Below, piece by piece: positions 45,965-59,330 of a stretch of 64,000 nucleotides of DNA; position 1 is the first letter of the stretch, and every line of letters begins with the position of its first letter. Under the pieces are notes generated by a model, which saw only the letters and a list, made by a program, of their open reading frames with translations, was not told where the DNA came from and made no database searches. The stretch covers positions 55,369,676 through 55,433,675 of the forward strand of contig CM049311.1 in NCBI GenBank assembly GCA_026874595.1, given 5' to 3'. A program made the translations under genes and the position numbers. This DNA is from Sipunculus nudus. Its lineage: Eukaryota; Annelida; Sipuncula; Golfingiida; Sipunculidae.

Positions 45965-47316
45965 CTAGATGTGTCGGAACGACACAAATGCCCCCGCCTG
46001 GGGCAAATTAGAAACATTTGTAAAATTTTGAAAATTTTTTTAAGTTCAGGAGGTGTCGTATGGTGAAAAGTAGGTCAACAAGGGCAAAATGCAAACTTGA
46101 TCTGTAACGGGTCATTATCAAGCAACACACCAAAAATCATGCCAGTATATGCAGGCATTGTGAAAAAAAGTCCATACATGTGCATTTTCCATAAAAATTT
46201 CTGTCTTTCATGAAATTTTCTTTGTTTAGGAGCCGTAAAACAATGAAAAGTAGGTCAACCGGGACGAAACGCGAACTCGATCTGTAACTGTCATTATCTG
46301 CCCACACATAAAAAATCAGGGTGGTATCTGCAGGCATTGAGGAAAAAAAGTCAGTACATATGCATTTGTTATGAAAATTTCTATTTTTCATGAAACTTTC
46401 TATGTTCAGGAGCAGTCAAATGGTCAAAAGTAGGTCAACTGGGACAAAACAAGAACTCGATCTGTAACTGGTCATTATCTGCCTACACACCAAAAATCAG
46501 GCCCGTATCTGCAGGCACTGCGAAAAAAAGTCCATACATGTGCACTTTTTTATGAAATTTTCTATGTTAGAGCACCGTCAAATGGTCAAAAGTAGGTCAA
46601 CTGGGACAAAACGCGAACTCTATCTGTCACTGATCAATATCTGCCAACACACCAAAAATCAGGCCAATATCTGCAGGCATTGCGAAAAAAAGTCCGTACA
46701 TGTGTGTTTGTCATGAAATTTCATATTTTTCATGAAATTTTCTAAGTTAAGGAGGCGTAAAACGTTCAAAAATAGGTCAACCGGGACGAAACGCGAACTC
46801 GATCTGTAACTGGTCATTATCTGCCCACACACAAAAAATCAGGCCAATATCTGCAGGCATTGCGAAAAAAAGTCCGTACATGTGTTTTTGTCATGAAAAT
46901 TTCTATTTTTCATGAGATTTTCTAAGTTTAGGAGCCGTAAAACAGTCAAAAGTAGGTCAACTGGGACAAAACGCGAACTCGATCTGTAACTGGTCATTAT
47001 CTGCCTACACACTTAAAATCAGGCCAATATCTGCAGGCATTGCGAAAAAAAGTCCGTACATGTGTATTTGTCATGAAATTTCTATTTTTCATGAAATTTT
47101 CTAAGCTTAGGAGCCGTAAAACGATTAAAGTAGGTCAACCGGGACGAAACGCGAACTCGATCTGTAACTGGTCTATATCTGCCCACACACCAAAAATCAG
47201 GCCAATATCTGCAGGCATTGCGAAAAAAAGTCCGTACAACTGTTTGATTTCGGAAGGACGGAATGACGGACATGGGTAAAACTATATGCCCCGGCCACTT
47301 TGTGGCGGGGGCATAA
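45965..47316 (+). mobile_element. Family P element, near full-length, 180-bp tandem units
   Basis: The left end has a GTGTCG-GAA-CGACAC hairpin followed by ATGCCCCCGCC (45988-45998). The right end has GGCGGGGGCAT (47304-47314), the exact inverse, as the second arm of a hairpin starting at 47287. About seven tandem 180-bp units lie between, and a GGAAGGACGGAATGACGGAC tract precedes the hairpin. No protein is encoded; the unit length, a multiple of three, creates spurious frames. Confidence 0.75.
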
Positions 47317-49287
47317 AAATGCCTTGCAGCGCCCTGGTGGGCCGAGGTTTATGTAAAGTATCGACGAGGTCGAGCCCAAGCTAAAGTGAACGGATCTTCA
47401 CTGACGTAAATAATTCTTTTTTTTTTCAAATAACATTGGGCGTAAAACTTGTCAAGGCTAATTTATAGAGTAAATGGGCTCCTAGGATTCCTGGGGATGC
47501 TCCCTTTACTCCGATGGAGTGGAGCGAACTCATATTCCGGTCATTTGTATTTATTTATTTAAAAGATATGATAAAATATTCATATGGACCGAAATCTATC
47601 AATAACCTACTGCTTGTATTTATTCATTAAAAGCCTATGCATTAATCAGGTATGGTTTAATAAAATAAATACTTGTTTGTAGTATGAGGAACGGGAATTA
47701 GATTTGAAATCATTTATATTAAGTAAACCACCTTCTTAGCTTTTCAATCTAACTTGGACGACTGCAAATAAATAAGATAAACCATTTTGTCAAGCCATTT
47801 TGTCTCGTTCAAGCAAATGGTTTGCCGCTGGGTCTTCACCTAAACGTATCATGAAACCAAACTCCACAGCAATAACTAGTGCACATAAGAAATGCTAATG
47901 AACATACAGTTCTATGTCAACATAGCCGTGACAAACACAACTCGGTTAGGACCCCCTACTGACCCCCTACTGAGTCGTGACATAAGCCAAATTGAGAACC
48001 GCCCTGCAAGTCCACGCCACGCTTTATAACCGCAGGCAGACCAAAGGCAGAAATCTCCCATAAATGCAGAACAATATAAGAATACATTGGGTTATAACGG
48101 AATATTTCACACACATGGTAGGTGTCGTTGGAGATACAAGAAACTTATTAAAAGGTCTAGTGGGTTTATTTGAAGTGACACGATACTTGTTAGGAATGAG
48201 GCGTTGTCAAAAATGACGAAAATATTTGCATCCTTTTAGGGCCTTGTAATGCGATCCTCAGAGTTAGATGTCCAGGCACTCTGGCAAGCCAGTGATCTGG
48301 CCATAATGTCAGAGGGCCCATCTGGCGCTAATGTCAACAAGGAGGAACCTATTTACAGCACGTCTGCCTCTGAAATTATTTCAGCCTTGTAATTTCTATT
48401 ACAAACAAAGTATGATAATTCAATATACAATATTTCCAGACAAACATCAATGAAATACTAAAATAACAAGTGCCTCAATCATCCCGAACCGCACGCATAT
48501 TCTTTAATAAAGTTAATCTGAAACTATAACATGAAGCCTGTGATATCGTTACTTGTAAGACTTGCCGTTTAGCCGTGCGGCCATTTATTGTTAATAACTC
48601 GACTGTATACATGTATTTTGCACGATACATGAAATTTGCAATTTTCATCCACTGTTATCTATTCCCTTAAACCCCTGTTTACAGTATCTTAAAAAAGACG
48701 CGGTAACATGCATCTATATTCAACACGACCGTAAACAGATAAAAACATACTAGACATACTCATAAATAGATAAATGTATTCCTGACAAAAGAGCATGAAC
48801 ATCAACGTCAATGAATACGCAAGTCTTCTCACAAAGCAAAACATAGAGAAAGTACGTAAATCAAAGGTATACTCGTCAAATCTTAAGGATTCAAAAGTTC
48901 TTATATTATATAATTTAATACGCGTTTAGGTATTAAAGAAATTTAAATCGAGAGCTGACGTCCAAAACACTCTCCCAGTTTCAGCCTATCAGGGTGCATT
49001 CCCGTACATGCAGGTCGTGCATGCAGATTTTTTAACAAAGCAGTGTCATACTGTATGCGTATGTTTGAGTATATATGGCCATGTTATGGGGAAAGCTGGT
49101 AGAGATGATACGGCTAATGATGCAGCACGAAGGACTGTGCGTCTTCACCGAAGTATCGCAACCATCTCCTTGCAGAAGTGTGGGAGCAGACAGCCACCAT
49201 GGACTGGTCAGACGCCAAGATCCTGATTTACATTGTTTAAACGTTTACAAATGTGTTTAATGAACTTAACCAAAGGTGCTATATAAA
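47317..49287. other. No recognisable gene or repeat
   Basis: AT-rich sequence. 49008-49260 is more balanced in composition and open in two plus frames, but has no recognisable domain or convincing splice pair. Confidence 0.35.
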
Positions 49288-51899
49288 ACAAGGGACCTAT
49301 GGGTCACGACACTCAGCTGTTATATATGATAAAAAAATATTATTTAGAAATGAGGCACATGCTGGTTTTGTGTGGTAATAAATATAAGCTGTATTATGAG
49401 TTGTTGTTGTTTAGCTTATGTATGATTTTGATAGTACCTTTGGAGACAGGGAAGAGGATTGATTTCATTTATTTTATTAACAAATGGAGTACTATTGTCA
49501 CACAGATTTTGACTTGGCCATATAACTTATAAGCAGAACATATAATATAAGAGTTTAACTATTTATTAAAAAAAATACAAATATTGTCCCAAATATAATT
49601 TTTATTAAAAATAATAAGAGAATCATATGATTTTTTAAAATGAAATATAACTGATATGATTATTAAAATACTATTTAAGAATATATTCATGAATGCATTC
49701 ATGAATAAATTTTTATAAGTATTTGCACGAGTATTCATATATTTTCATTTTTACCTGAATTCCCATTCTTTATGCAAGAAATTTTATAATGGAGTACAAA
49801 ATCATATTCGTATTTAAATACAATTACAAAGTATTTGCACCATGTCTGGAATTTATTCAGTTTTCACCAAACAATGATGTTGAGAATCCAGAATATACAA
49901 AATTCACACATTTAAATAATGATCATAAGTAACTGGTTTTATGGCTTTTATTTATATTAAAAAATAACTGTAAAAAATTCATTTTGGACTAATTTCACAT
50001 CAATGTACACACTAGACACAGCAGGAATCTAGATTAATATTATCAACTGCATCTTTGTCTAATTTCCTTCATATGATCCCTAATGATTAGTAATGAATAA
50101 TATGATTCACTTCTTTATCATTAAAATTGAACTGAAAAATGCCATAGGTGACTGCATGGTGTTATTTGGAATATATGACATTCTACCCATCGATACAAGA
50201 TTCTTATATCATCAGTAACTGCAAGTTAATTTCCTGTTATTATTAACTAACAAATTCCTTTTCTATTTTTCTTTAATTTGTTATTAAAAACCAATAAAAA
50301 TTTATTAATTTATTGTTTTTTGTTATGTGCTTGGTTAAAACTACTAGATGAGTTGGGTTGGACACCTGGATCAACTGTGGCTTGCCATAAGCTGCCTGGA
50401 TTCCATGTATGCCTCGCCTCAAGCGTGCATAATTTGATGAAAGGTCAACAAGGTCAACATACAGGTGACTCAAGAGGGGCTGGAGAGAGCCAAAGTCTGA
50501 CAGGGTCTCATAAAAAACATTAATAAAAGCTACAATTTTTGGCCAATTTCTTTCAGCTTTCTAAACTAAAAAGCTGAAATGCTTATGTGTGCATGATATG
50601 AAAATTATATCAACAGTGCTCACGGGAAACAAACGTGCCATGGTCACAGTTGGGCAAAATTTAAGGTACTAATTTTATATTTATACTAAATAAAATTTGA
50701 ATAATTCAGAACTAATTTTGGGTATTCAATTGAATCTTGATTAAATAATGTTACATCCCTGACAAAAGAATCTCTAGCTTCAGCAATGCTCTTGTTAAGG
50801 GAGTAAATATATTTCTTGATTTTTTACAAAGTGCATTATGTTTGGGCCCATAACTTAAAACAATTACACAATACAGACATCATTCTGGCATGTGCACAGA
50901 GAAGTATAGAAAAACATGCATATTATATATGATTAAAGTCAAATCAGTGGTTTTGATATTAGGCAGTCTTGAAGTGTAACAATGGGTTTTTAATGGAAAA
51001 ATGAAGTTTTTCATTAATATCTCGAATGTCCTAGTGACCAAATTCTTGGCATGGTAGGGCATTTTGGAGACATCTAACTGTATGCTAAAATTTAAGGAAC
51101 TTAGAGCTGAAGCTGGGGAGCTGAGCTCTTGCAAACTGCATAACACTAGCTTGATGTAAACAATATGTTACATGGTGCTTGAAAACTTGATTAAAATCTA
51201 CAGTTTTTGATCAACTGGTTTCAAATTTTTGGTGTTTACAGTTGAAATGCTAACAAAAACATGCTGTGAAAATTAAATCCACAGTACTTATAGGAAAAAA
51301 ACGTGCCATGGTCAAAGTTGGGCAAAATTTAAGGTACCAATTTTTTATTTTTATTAATATTTTAAAAAATTTAAAAGATTTTCATCTCATTTTGGGTATA
51401 CAATTTAATTTTGATTAATTAAAGTTATATTACTGGAAAAAAGGTCCATAGCATTAACATTTTTTGTGTTAAGTGATCAAATATCATTTCTGATTTTTTA
51501 CAAAATGCATTATGTTTGGGCCCATAACTTTTTTAAATAAAATAATACAGACATAATTTCTGGCATGTACATAGGAACTATATAGAGGAATATTTATGGT
51601 AAATATGAGGTAAAACAGATGAGTGGTTTTGATATTAGACAGTCCTGAAGTGTGAAAATAGGTTTTTAATAAAAAATTGAGGTTTTTCCTTAATTTCTCA
51701 AAGGAACGAAGTTGCAAACACCCAGTTTTCGGCTTGGAAGGAGATCTTGGAGACATCTAACATTATGCCGAATTTTGGATTCCTAGGTCTTACGGTTTCA
51801 AAACGTGCCACATCTACGGACGGACGGACGGACGGACGGACGGAAGACGGACAATGGACCACGACTATAGCTCAGATGACTTATAGTCAGCTGAGCTAA
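49288..51899 (+). mobile_element. Family H element with left end, containing the large dispersed repeat, copy B
   Basis: The left end GGGACCTATGGGTCACGACAC then TCAGCTG is at 49288. The right end hairpin and CTAA are at 51869-51899 after a (GGAC)n tract. 50060-51899 matches 23334-25216, while 49288-50059 has no counterpart there. The two ends may or may not belong to one insertion. Confidence 0.55.
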
Positions 51900-53896
51900 A
51901 AAAATAAATAAATAAATGTATTATTACTATAGGGAAGGCGTTTGCCTCATGAAACTGATTATCCGCATGGGAGACCTGTACAAATGGAAAAAAGTTATCT
52001 GCATCTTATAGTCCCCCCGCAGATAAAAATCCGCATGCATGGACATGCATCCTTACTTTATCATAGTTGCCTAGATATTTAACCCTGTGTTCCAAAGCAT
52101 TCTCCCAAAATACATAAGTAAATAAAATAAAATCTGGACGCATTTTTCCCCTACATACACTTTTATGATTTTTTCTTCTAGTCGAGAAACTACGGCGAAT
52201 GGGCCATTCTGCAGTAAAAATAATATACCATTTGCCATACATCCTTTCATAAAAAATAAAACAATATTATATATTTCACCTGTCCTTGCAAACAATTATG
52301 CGAATCCACTGCTATTCACTGGGAAACAATTGAAACCATAGTGACGTGAAAAATAGAGTTCTAACTGTATCCATTTGGTATAAACAGCGTGACTATATAA
52401 CAGCCTATTCTGTCTCAGTTTCAACGTAGGACCTTATTTCGTGCTGTATCTATTTCTCTGTAAAATATACAGAGAAATAAATACAAAGGGACCATATATA
52501 TATATATACCTTTGTCAGATGTGACTCATTACTAAGTAAATTTTCAGTTTGAAAATACTATTACAATTGTTATTGCTAATTATCCAGCACCTGTGCCTAT
52601 GCATACAAGATATATTATTTAACTGCGTCTCACGTCAGTTTAAGTTATACTGGAGCACATGTATTTCGAAGGATACATTTCACGGTGCACGGTGCACAGT
52701 AGTAAACCAGAAACGACTTAAAACCCTTGTTACAAAACGTTCATTAGAGGGAGTCTTTTTTCATTCTTGGTATGCAATACTCATTTTCTTAACAGACGTT
52801 AAATAGGAATTACTAATCTCGGATAAAAAAAGGAGATAGAACTGAAGGACTGAAACTGTAGGGCAAGATCAGACATGCAAAACAACTCTTGATCTGTGCC
52901 ACATATCTGGGTCACCAACACCCATATGCTGCATGGACGAACGGTTGGTCTCCAAAATGCCTCTTAAACTCCAGTCCCTGCATCATATAAAATATTATGT
53001 ATATCACTAAGTCATATAAGGGCTGTGTCAGTGACGGAAAGCTCCTGCATGGGTAGGTATTAGCTCCAGACAGCGGTTTAAAATAATTAAAAGATACAAA
53101 AATAATTGTATTTCAGTCCCACGAGTAAACAATTTTTTTCCCTGATTTAAACGTACCCGAAATAACGGTGTTTTGTTTCAAAGTCCCATTAATTTTCTAA
53201 AAATATTCCAAAACACAACGAAGAATATTAAAACTTGAAAAGAGTAGCTGTAAAACGAATCCTTTCTCCCGTCCAAGCTGTTTCCTAAATATGCCCCTTC
53301 AAACCCACCCACACAATCAAAGAAGGGACTCATTTCACAGCCACATGTCACCAAGATATCCAAGCAACAGAAGTCACGTAATCAAAGTCAGGCTTCAAAA
53401 CACGATCATGCTACCAAGAAGGATCATTATTTGAATAAAATCCAGTGTATAAAACCGGATAAATAATGGCCTGCAGCAAGAAAAAAAAATGTCATTAACT
53501 AACTGTAATGTGGCAAGCTGGCTCTCAATTAATGTTACAGGTAAGACGTTTAATTCCCTTAATCTCCTTGTGTGGTACGTTTAAATTACCTTACAAAGTA
53601 TGGCTGCAGGATAAAATATTTTACACGCTGTAAAACCCAATATCAAAAGTTACAAATGCGACAGTAATTACAGAACTTTTCAAGCTCTAAACTATCCATA
53701 ATCCCCCAACCCATGCCTCTTTATCAGGGTATAAGGCCTATACATAGGATCTCTTTATAAAAACTTCATCCTGGCCGTTAAGGGATGCCAGCATGCTAGG
53801 TAAAACCTTGGCAAGGCAAATGACTTTCTTTCTGTCGGTAGGATATTCTTGAAGAGACGTGAGGCCTGGCTGTTAGGGATGTGGACATGAGATATG
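51900..53896. other. No recognisable gene; one perfect 12-bp hairpin
   Basis: TATTTCTCTGTA (52451-52462) pairs with TACAGAGAAATA (52468-52479) around a 5-nt loop. A short (TA)n is at 52495-52508. Nothing else is recognised. Confidence 0.35.
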
Positions 53897-53994
53897 CTAC
53901 AACATGGTTTCCGGCTGAACCATCAGAGTGATGGACCTGGTCTCGGTCTGTGTACTAGCCGGTCTCATCGGACTTGTATCTGGCCCATCAGGCA
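53897..53994 (-). CDS. Candidate C-terminal exon of an unidentified minus-strand gene
   Basis: The minus strand has a long pyrimidine-rich acceptor (ATTTTTTCTTCATTTTCAG) followed by 98 nt: two split bases, 31 codons and a TAG. The peptide includes RPASTQTETRSITLMVQPE and ends ETML, which fits a class I PDZ ligand (Thr at -2, Leu at 0), as found at the tails of many membrane receptors and channels. No upstream exon was identified in the window. The opposite strand of the same DNA is open for a signal-peptide-like MDLVSVCVLAGLIGLVSG with a good start context, so one reading is a shadow of the other; the acceptor favours the minus strand. Confidence 0.35.
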
Positions 53995-53999
53995 CTGAA

Positions 54000-54659
54000 A
54001 ATGAAGAAAAAATCCAAATCAATGTTTACAGCATTCTCATCAATCACTACATCTTACCAGATTCAATCTTCTGGCCTTTTCACTCAATACTTTACAGTTC
54101 TGTATTTGTTCCATTGACAAACTTTTACATATAAATAATGGCTATTTTAGGAATATCCCTGTATTAAATACTTATTGTGCGTTTAAAACAAACAATGGAT
54201 ATTAAAAAAAGACGGAGAAGAAGGGTTAACTCAATACAATTTCCGTTAAAATGACAAGAGATGTATCTGAATAAAATGTTGTCAAAATGAAAAAAAAAAA
54301 AAAATATGACATTTATTTAGGACACGATTTACACTTATGCACGGTTGTTTTCTCTTTGACCTATAAACCTGCTTTAAAATTGATTATATGTCAAGGGGTC
54401 ATATCAAATATACAAGTCGTATACAAGGGGTTACATCAAATACATGAAATTCATTCTTAGCTTTCTTAATTTCTGTAGTTCTTGACAGGAAATATAAACG
54501 AGACATCACAAAATGGGGACCTCAAGAGTAAAACCAGGGAGCCGCAAAATCCAGTTTTATATTAAATTACCAAAGAAAAATTAAATTACCTATTTATTGC
54601 TATTGGCAGATAGCCTATTGGTAGGTATTTATGGTTAGTTTCCTGAAAATCAACCAAAG
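54000..54659. other. No recognisable gene or repeat
   Basis: AT-rich, with an A-run at 54290-54304. It would be intron sequence if the candidate exon at 53897-53994 is real. Confidence 0.35.
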
Positions 54660-54772
54660 CCCTTAAAAAGTTAAATTGCGGCGACACTAAAATTTACATG
54701 GATGATCAGACGAACGGACCGTGGGTATATATATACCATAATATGTCCCTTCTATGACGGGCGTATAACAAA
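54660..54772 (+). mobile_element. Family Q 3' end, plus orientation
   Basis: GGCGACACT, then ACGAACGGACCGTGGGTATA, then ATACCATAATATGTCCC and GACGGGCGTATAAC match the inverse of the left edges of 4818 and 36845. The last bases form the ATA(C/T)GTCCC...GGGCGTAT hairpin of this family. Only the end is preserved. Confidence 0.55.
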
Positions 54773-56225
54773 TTAACAGTCATTTGAGCAGAATTATCTT
54801 GAGGTATACTTATCCTTTCTTATTGACAGTACATGCATACTGTGCTGCTATCCCATTTGAGTCCATGGAGGCATGATGATTAGTTTTTCTTCAAGCTTTT
54901 ATTGTAATCCAAGAAGAAACTATCACATCAAAGGAAACAGTGTAGACATTTTCTGCCTGTCTGAATATGACAAGAGTAGGTTAATTCTAGTTTCGTCTGC
55001 GGGTCCGACCTGAGGGAATAATTCAGATTTAATTCTAATATGAAAAGAAGAGACTGACCTTCTAATCAATAGCAGCCTTGATATTTTATTCTTTCAATTG
55101 GGCCTCCTTTTTAAAACATTTTCTCTGGGATGGTTTCATTAAACACCAGCTGGATTTTTACGGGATGTCAATGACTTTCTGCTTACGAAACTGCATATTA
55201 ATCTTGTGAGGAAGTTGAAACTAAATTTGATTGTGATCCGAGTATCTCTGTAATTTGACCAATGTAAATGTTATTATTAATAGCTCTTTGAGCAGGAAAT
55301 CAGGTTTTGATGAAAGTAAAGGATAAAATGTATCAGACCAATGGACCATTATTCAAAGAATGAAAGTGAGGTTTAAATGAATTTGAAAAGAAAATCATTT
55401 GTAACATGATGATGGAGCCACGTGCATGTTTTGAGGACACAAGGGACACTTTTACTGCCATTCAGCAATGCTATTAGAACATTCGCTAGTAGATAATATT
55501 TCTTGATGCTGCTACACAGCTGAAAGCTTACAGTTCATTTATTATTCTGTGATAAACAGCAACTTTATGTGACTGATGTAAAGTCTTAACGATCAATAAT
55601 CAACACCCAATGAGGTTCTTTGCACTTTAACAGTCCATAAAAGTAAATGGAAATACCGCGTAATACCAAAAGGACCATCATTTAATAACGGTATGGTCTT
55701 CGGCTGACTTACATGACACATTGATATCCTTTTTATGGAATCAGGGCTGCGGGAGGGATAGTTTGGGGATGACAAATAACAGACAGAACAGCAAGTTTAC
55801 CACTGACCTATATCTCACGTTGATTGTCTAAGAATGCCTAAATCCTGGTTGTGATAAATGATTATAGGTCCCTGTAATGCTGCCCTGTCAGGAGTGTTTT
55901 ATGCAATGGATATAAATCATCGGCGATGAACATGTTTTCTTATTGATCAGTTAAATACCAGTACTGCAGAGAGCAAAAAACACTCACAGCTTGATTATCG
56001 CAAATCAATGCCAATATAAACGAAAGGCAGAAAGTTGCCCAGGAGGGGTATTTTTTCTACATGGAGCAAGTTCATGGATGTTTTGCAGGCTTAAGTTAAA
56101 ACCTGACATTTCAGTCAAGAAAATTAATTTGCATCTTCATCACTTACAAAACAGCTTCTTGAATACAAACAGATCAAAACAAGACTTTAATGTATGTATA
56201 TTAATAATTAATATATATTTTCAGT
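54773..56225. other. No recognisable gene or repeat
   Basis: AT-rich unique-looking sequence; the frames seen are short and lack splice signals. Confidence 0.35.
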
Positions 56226-56720
56226 GGCACCACCAGTTTTTAGGCATTTTAGGGACTTGGTAGCCATCTTGGACGCCATTTTGAAAAATAACACTTTCCA
56301 AAAGTCCAATTTATGTAAACTATTGATACATTGTTAAGCAGATCCAATATATAAGTACAGAAAATCAACAATTTCTTGCAATTTGCTATAGGTTGAGCTA
56401 TATTTTCAATATTTTGACCCAACTAAAATGTATTTTGCAAATACATGATTGTACATGGCGCCACCTGCCTTATTTATGAGAAAGCTATCAAAGATCAATG
56501 GACCTGCAACATTTCAGACTGTAACATCAAACAACTCCTGACATATGTGCGATAATCAACAATATTGAATGTAGGTGGTGCCACTATTCTTGTATACAAG
56601 ATAAACCATTTCAAGATATAAGGACGTGCAACATTTCAGGCTGATACATGAAACTACTCCTGAGATAAATGCACGAATGGACCACCAGTCTTGTATATGA
56701 GAGCTTACCCAAGATGAATA
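56226..56720. repeat. Tandem repeat related to 38225-38640
   Basis: Units begin with a GTGGCACCACCAGT, ATGGCGCCACCTGCC or GGTGGTGCCACTATTC motif and continue with GAGAAAGCTATCAAAGAT, CCTGCAACATTTCAG and ATCAAACAACTCCTGA. Three to four diverged copies. Confidence 0.65.
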
Positions 56721-57344
56721 TGCAAAATTTAAGCTGCACTGACATTAATCATAAACAGAACAAAGATCAAGACCAGTATGAGAGACTCTTAATGACTAAA
56801 TTATCAGTCTAAATGCCCGGCAATGTCTGCCAAAATGACTGTTATTGTCTCTCAAGCTTACTTGATTTCTTTGGTCTTTGAGATGGCATGACTTGATCAA
56901 TATTTTCATTTAAATATTAAAATAACCTATTTAAAATATACATAAACTACCTACATACATTATATGCTAAACAGTTAAAGCAATCATAAGAGGGAATTAT
57001 CTTCAGTCTTTTTGATATTTTGAAATAATTCCTCTTCCCTGAGCATTATACATTTCTTTACCAATCTTGCCATATATAATGGACAGTCATCCACACCTGA
57101 CACAAGCTAAGAATAGTAACAGGTTGTCTGAATTCAGGTGAGACGGGGCATGAATAAAGTGTTACCCGATGCATCTCATCAGACAAACAGAGGTCTGGGA
57201 GTAGAGGGTTCTTTTTTTTACAGGCCTAATGCGAACCTTTGCAATGAGATAACACCAGATATAATGCTTCAATGCTGGACCATTACTTTTCAAGAACATG
57301 TGTAACATGTATATGAACAATGCAAGTACTAAACACTTAGAACA

Positions 57345-59330
57345 AGAAACAATTAAACTAGACGACCATAGGTCGAACGCTTGCCGGAATTCGAAAGTGA
57401 AACACAGACGGACAGACAGAACATATTGTCGGTTTTCTATTAATGGAATGACTCTCAGGGACATTGCTGAGAATATGTGGGCCGTAGAATGACATATGAG
57501 ACAAAAGAAGGCACGCAGACAAAGCTGACAACAAAAGACGAACAGACAGACATACTGACTTTGTGAGACAAGATTGACACCAGATGACATAAGCTAGTTA
57601 TTGAGAAGATTCAAAGGAAGAAAATGATTTATAATTTATGTAATTTAGATTTATAGTTTACGAGGTATGGCGAATTAATGATATACTTGGGAGGCTCGAC
57701 TGTAGCGCCCTCTAGCAGACATATTCCGAAAACGACAAATGCGTTTCGTATTATTAGTGTATGACATGAGATGTCTCAGTTTCAAAAGGATTCCGTCAAA
57801 GCTGTGGCCTGTAGAATGCTATATGCAAGCAGGCGACTTTGAGGATAACGGACAAACAGATGGACACACTGACAAAGTGACAGAAGATTAAAACCAGATG
57901 CCTTAATCAGGTTATGGAGAAGACTCAAAGGAAGAAAATAAGCTATAGCTTATGTAACTGAGGCTTTGGGTGTAGAAATATGGCCAATACAATGGTATGT
58001 GTGTGAGAGTCATGTGCAGCGCCCACTAGTGGCCATATCCGGAAAATAAAAAATTTGTTTCTAGATATTAGTGTAAGACATAAGATGTAATAGTTTCAAA
58101 AGGATTCCGTCAAAACTGTGGCCTACAGAATGCTATATGTGAGACGCAAGAGCCAACAAGCAGGCGAATTTGAGGACAACTGACAAACAGACGAAAACAC
58201 TGACAAAGTGACACAACATTGAGACCAGATGACATTATCAGTTTATGGAGAAGACTCAGAGGGAAAAAATAAGCTATAGTTTATGTAATTGAGGCTTTGG
58301 GTTTAAGAGATATGGCCAAAGTAATGATATCTGTGTGAGGGTCGTGTGCAGCGCCCCCTAGCAGCCATATTAAAAAAAATGAAAAAACAATTTCGAGATA
58401 CTAGTGTAGGACTTATGATATGTCAGTTTCAAAAAGATTCCTGCAATAATGTGGCCTTTGGCGCAAGATGAATGAAATCTCGAAATATCTCTATTCACGA
58501 GATATTTTACGAGATACTGCAAGACTTGTAATAAAATCTTGTAGTACTAGTTGAATGCTACCTGATGCAAAAAACTAGATCACTCTAGATTTAAAACTGA
58601 CAAAGTTAGAAAAATAAGATCCCTTATTTTCGAATATCATGACTTTTCCCCAAAAAATTGTAACCATGGTTACGGCAAATTTGAGTCAGCTACACACCAG
58701 ATGACAGGCCTTGGAATGACGATTAAAATGAGCTATTGTTGAAGTAGATACAACTAATAGTCACAAAGATATGAAGAAAAAAACGTTTTGAGAAGTTTTA
58801 ATGACCTTGACCTTGGTCCTATTTTGACCAAAAACAATAGGGCACCTAGAAATTTAATTCTCCATCATCTCTGAAAGTTTCAAGGTGATTGCTGCAAAAT
58901 TGTGGCCTGTACTGTACTAAATGTCAGACAGAACATCAAGGCCGTTGTCAAAATTGACAACAACAGAGGAACAGACAGACATACTGACAAGGTGACACAA
59001 AGTCAACAAAAGTTGATCATACCATGATATGGGGAAAGGAAAGACAAACAAAATGATCTTAGAATGAGGTTGATACGACCATTTTTGACTAAGTTATGAG
59101 GAAAATAAAATTTCGAGGTTTTTCGATGACCTTGACCTTAATCGTTGACCTATATTAACCAAAAACCATAGGGCACCTAGAAATTTTGTTTTCCATTATC
59201 CCTGTAAGTTTCAAGGTGATTGTGGCAAAATTGTGGCCAGGAGAGTGATGACAAACAAACAGACTAGACGACCTGAGGTCGAACGCTTGCCGGAAGTGAC
59301 CGGAAATAAGACAGCGAAATAGATGGACAG
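57345..59330. repeat. Repeat block with tandem units of about 300-350 bp
   Basis: TAGACGACC-(2-3 nt)-AGGTCGAACGCTTGCCGGAA occurs at both edges (about 57358 and 59266). Between them units share GCGCCC-CTAG then AGCCATAT, TAGTGTA-GACAT, TCAGTTTCAAAAGGATTCC and TGTGGCCTGTAGAATGCTATATG (57650-57850, 57990-58170, 58330-58480). Later units contain AATGACCTTGACCTT and TTTCAAGGTGATTG. It is a non-coding dispersed element or array. Confidence 0.6.

Noticed and set aside
25680-47379. Similar open frames in the two family P copies
   Set aside because: The 180-bp unit is a multiple of three, so a chance frame persists; the units vary without protein-like constraint.
53928-54134. Plus-strand signal-peptide-like start MDLVSVCVLAGLIG
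   Set aside because: It is antisense to a minus exon with a much stronger acceptor, and no convincing donor follows it. Kept only as an alternative.
57162-57590. 142-codon minus-strand frame
   Set aside because: It crosses the edge of a dispersed repeat, has no recognisable domain and reads as Cys/Leu-rich chance sequence.
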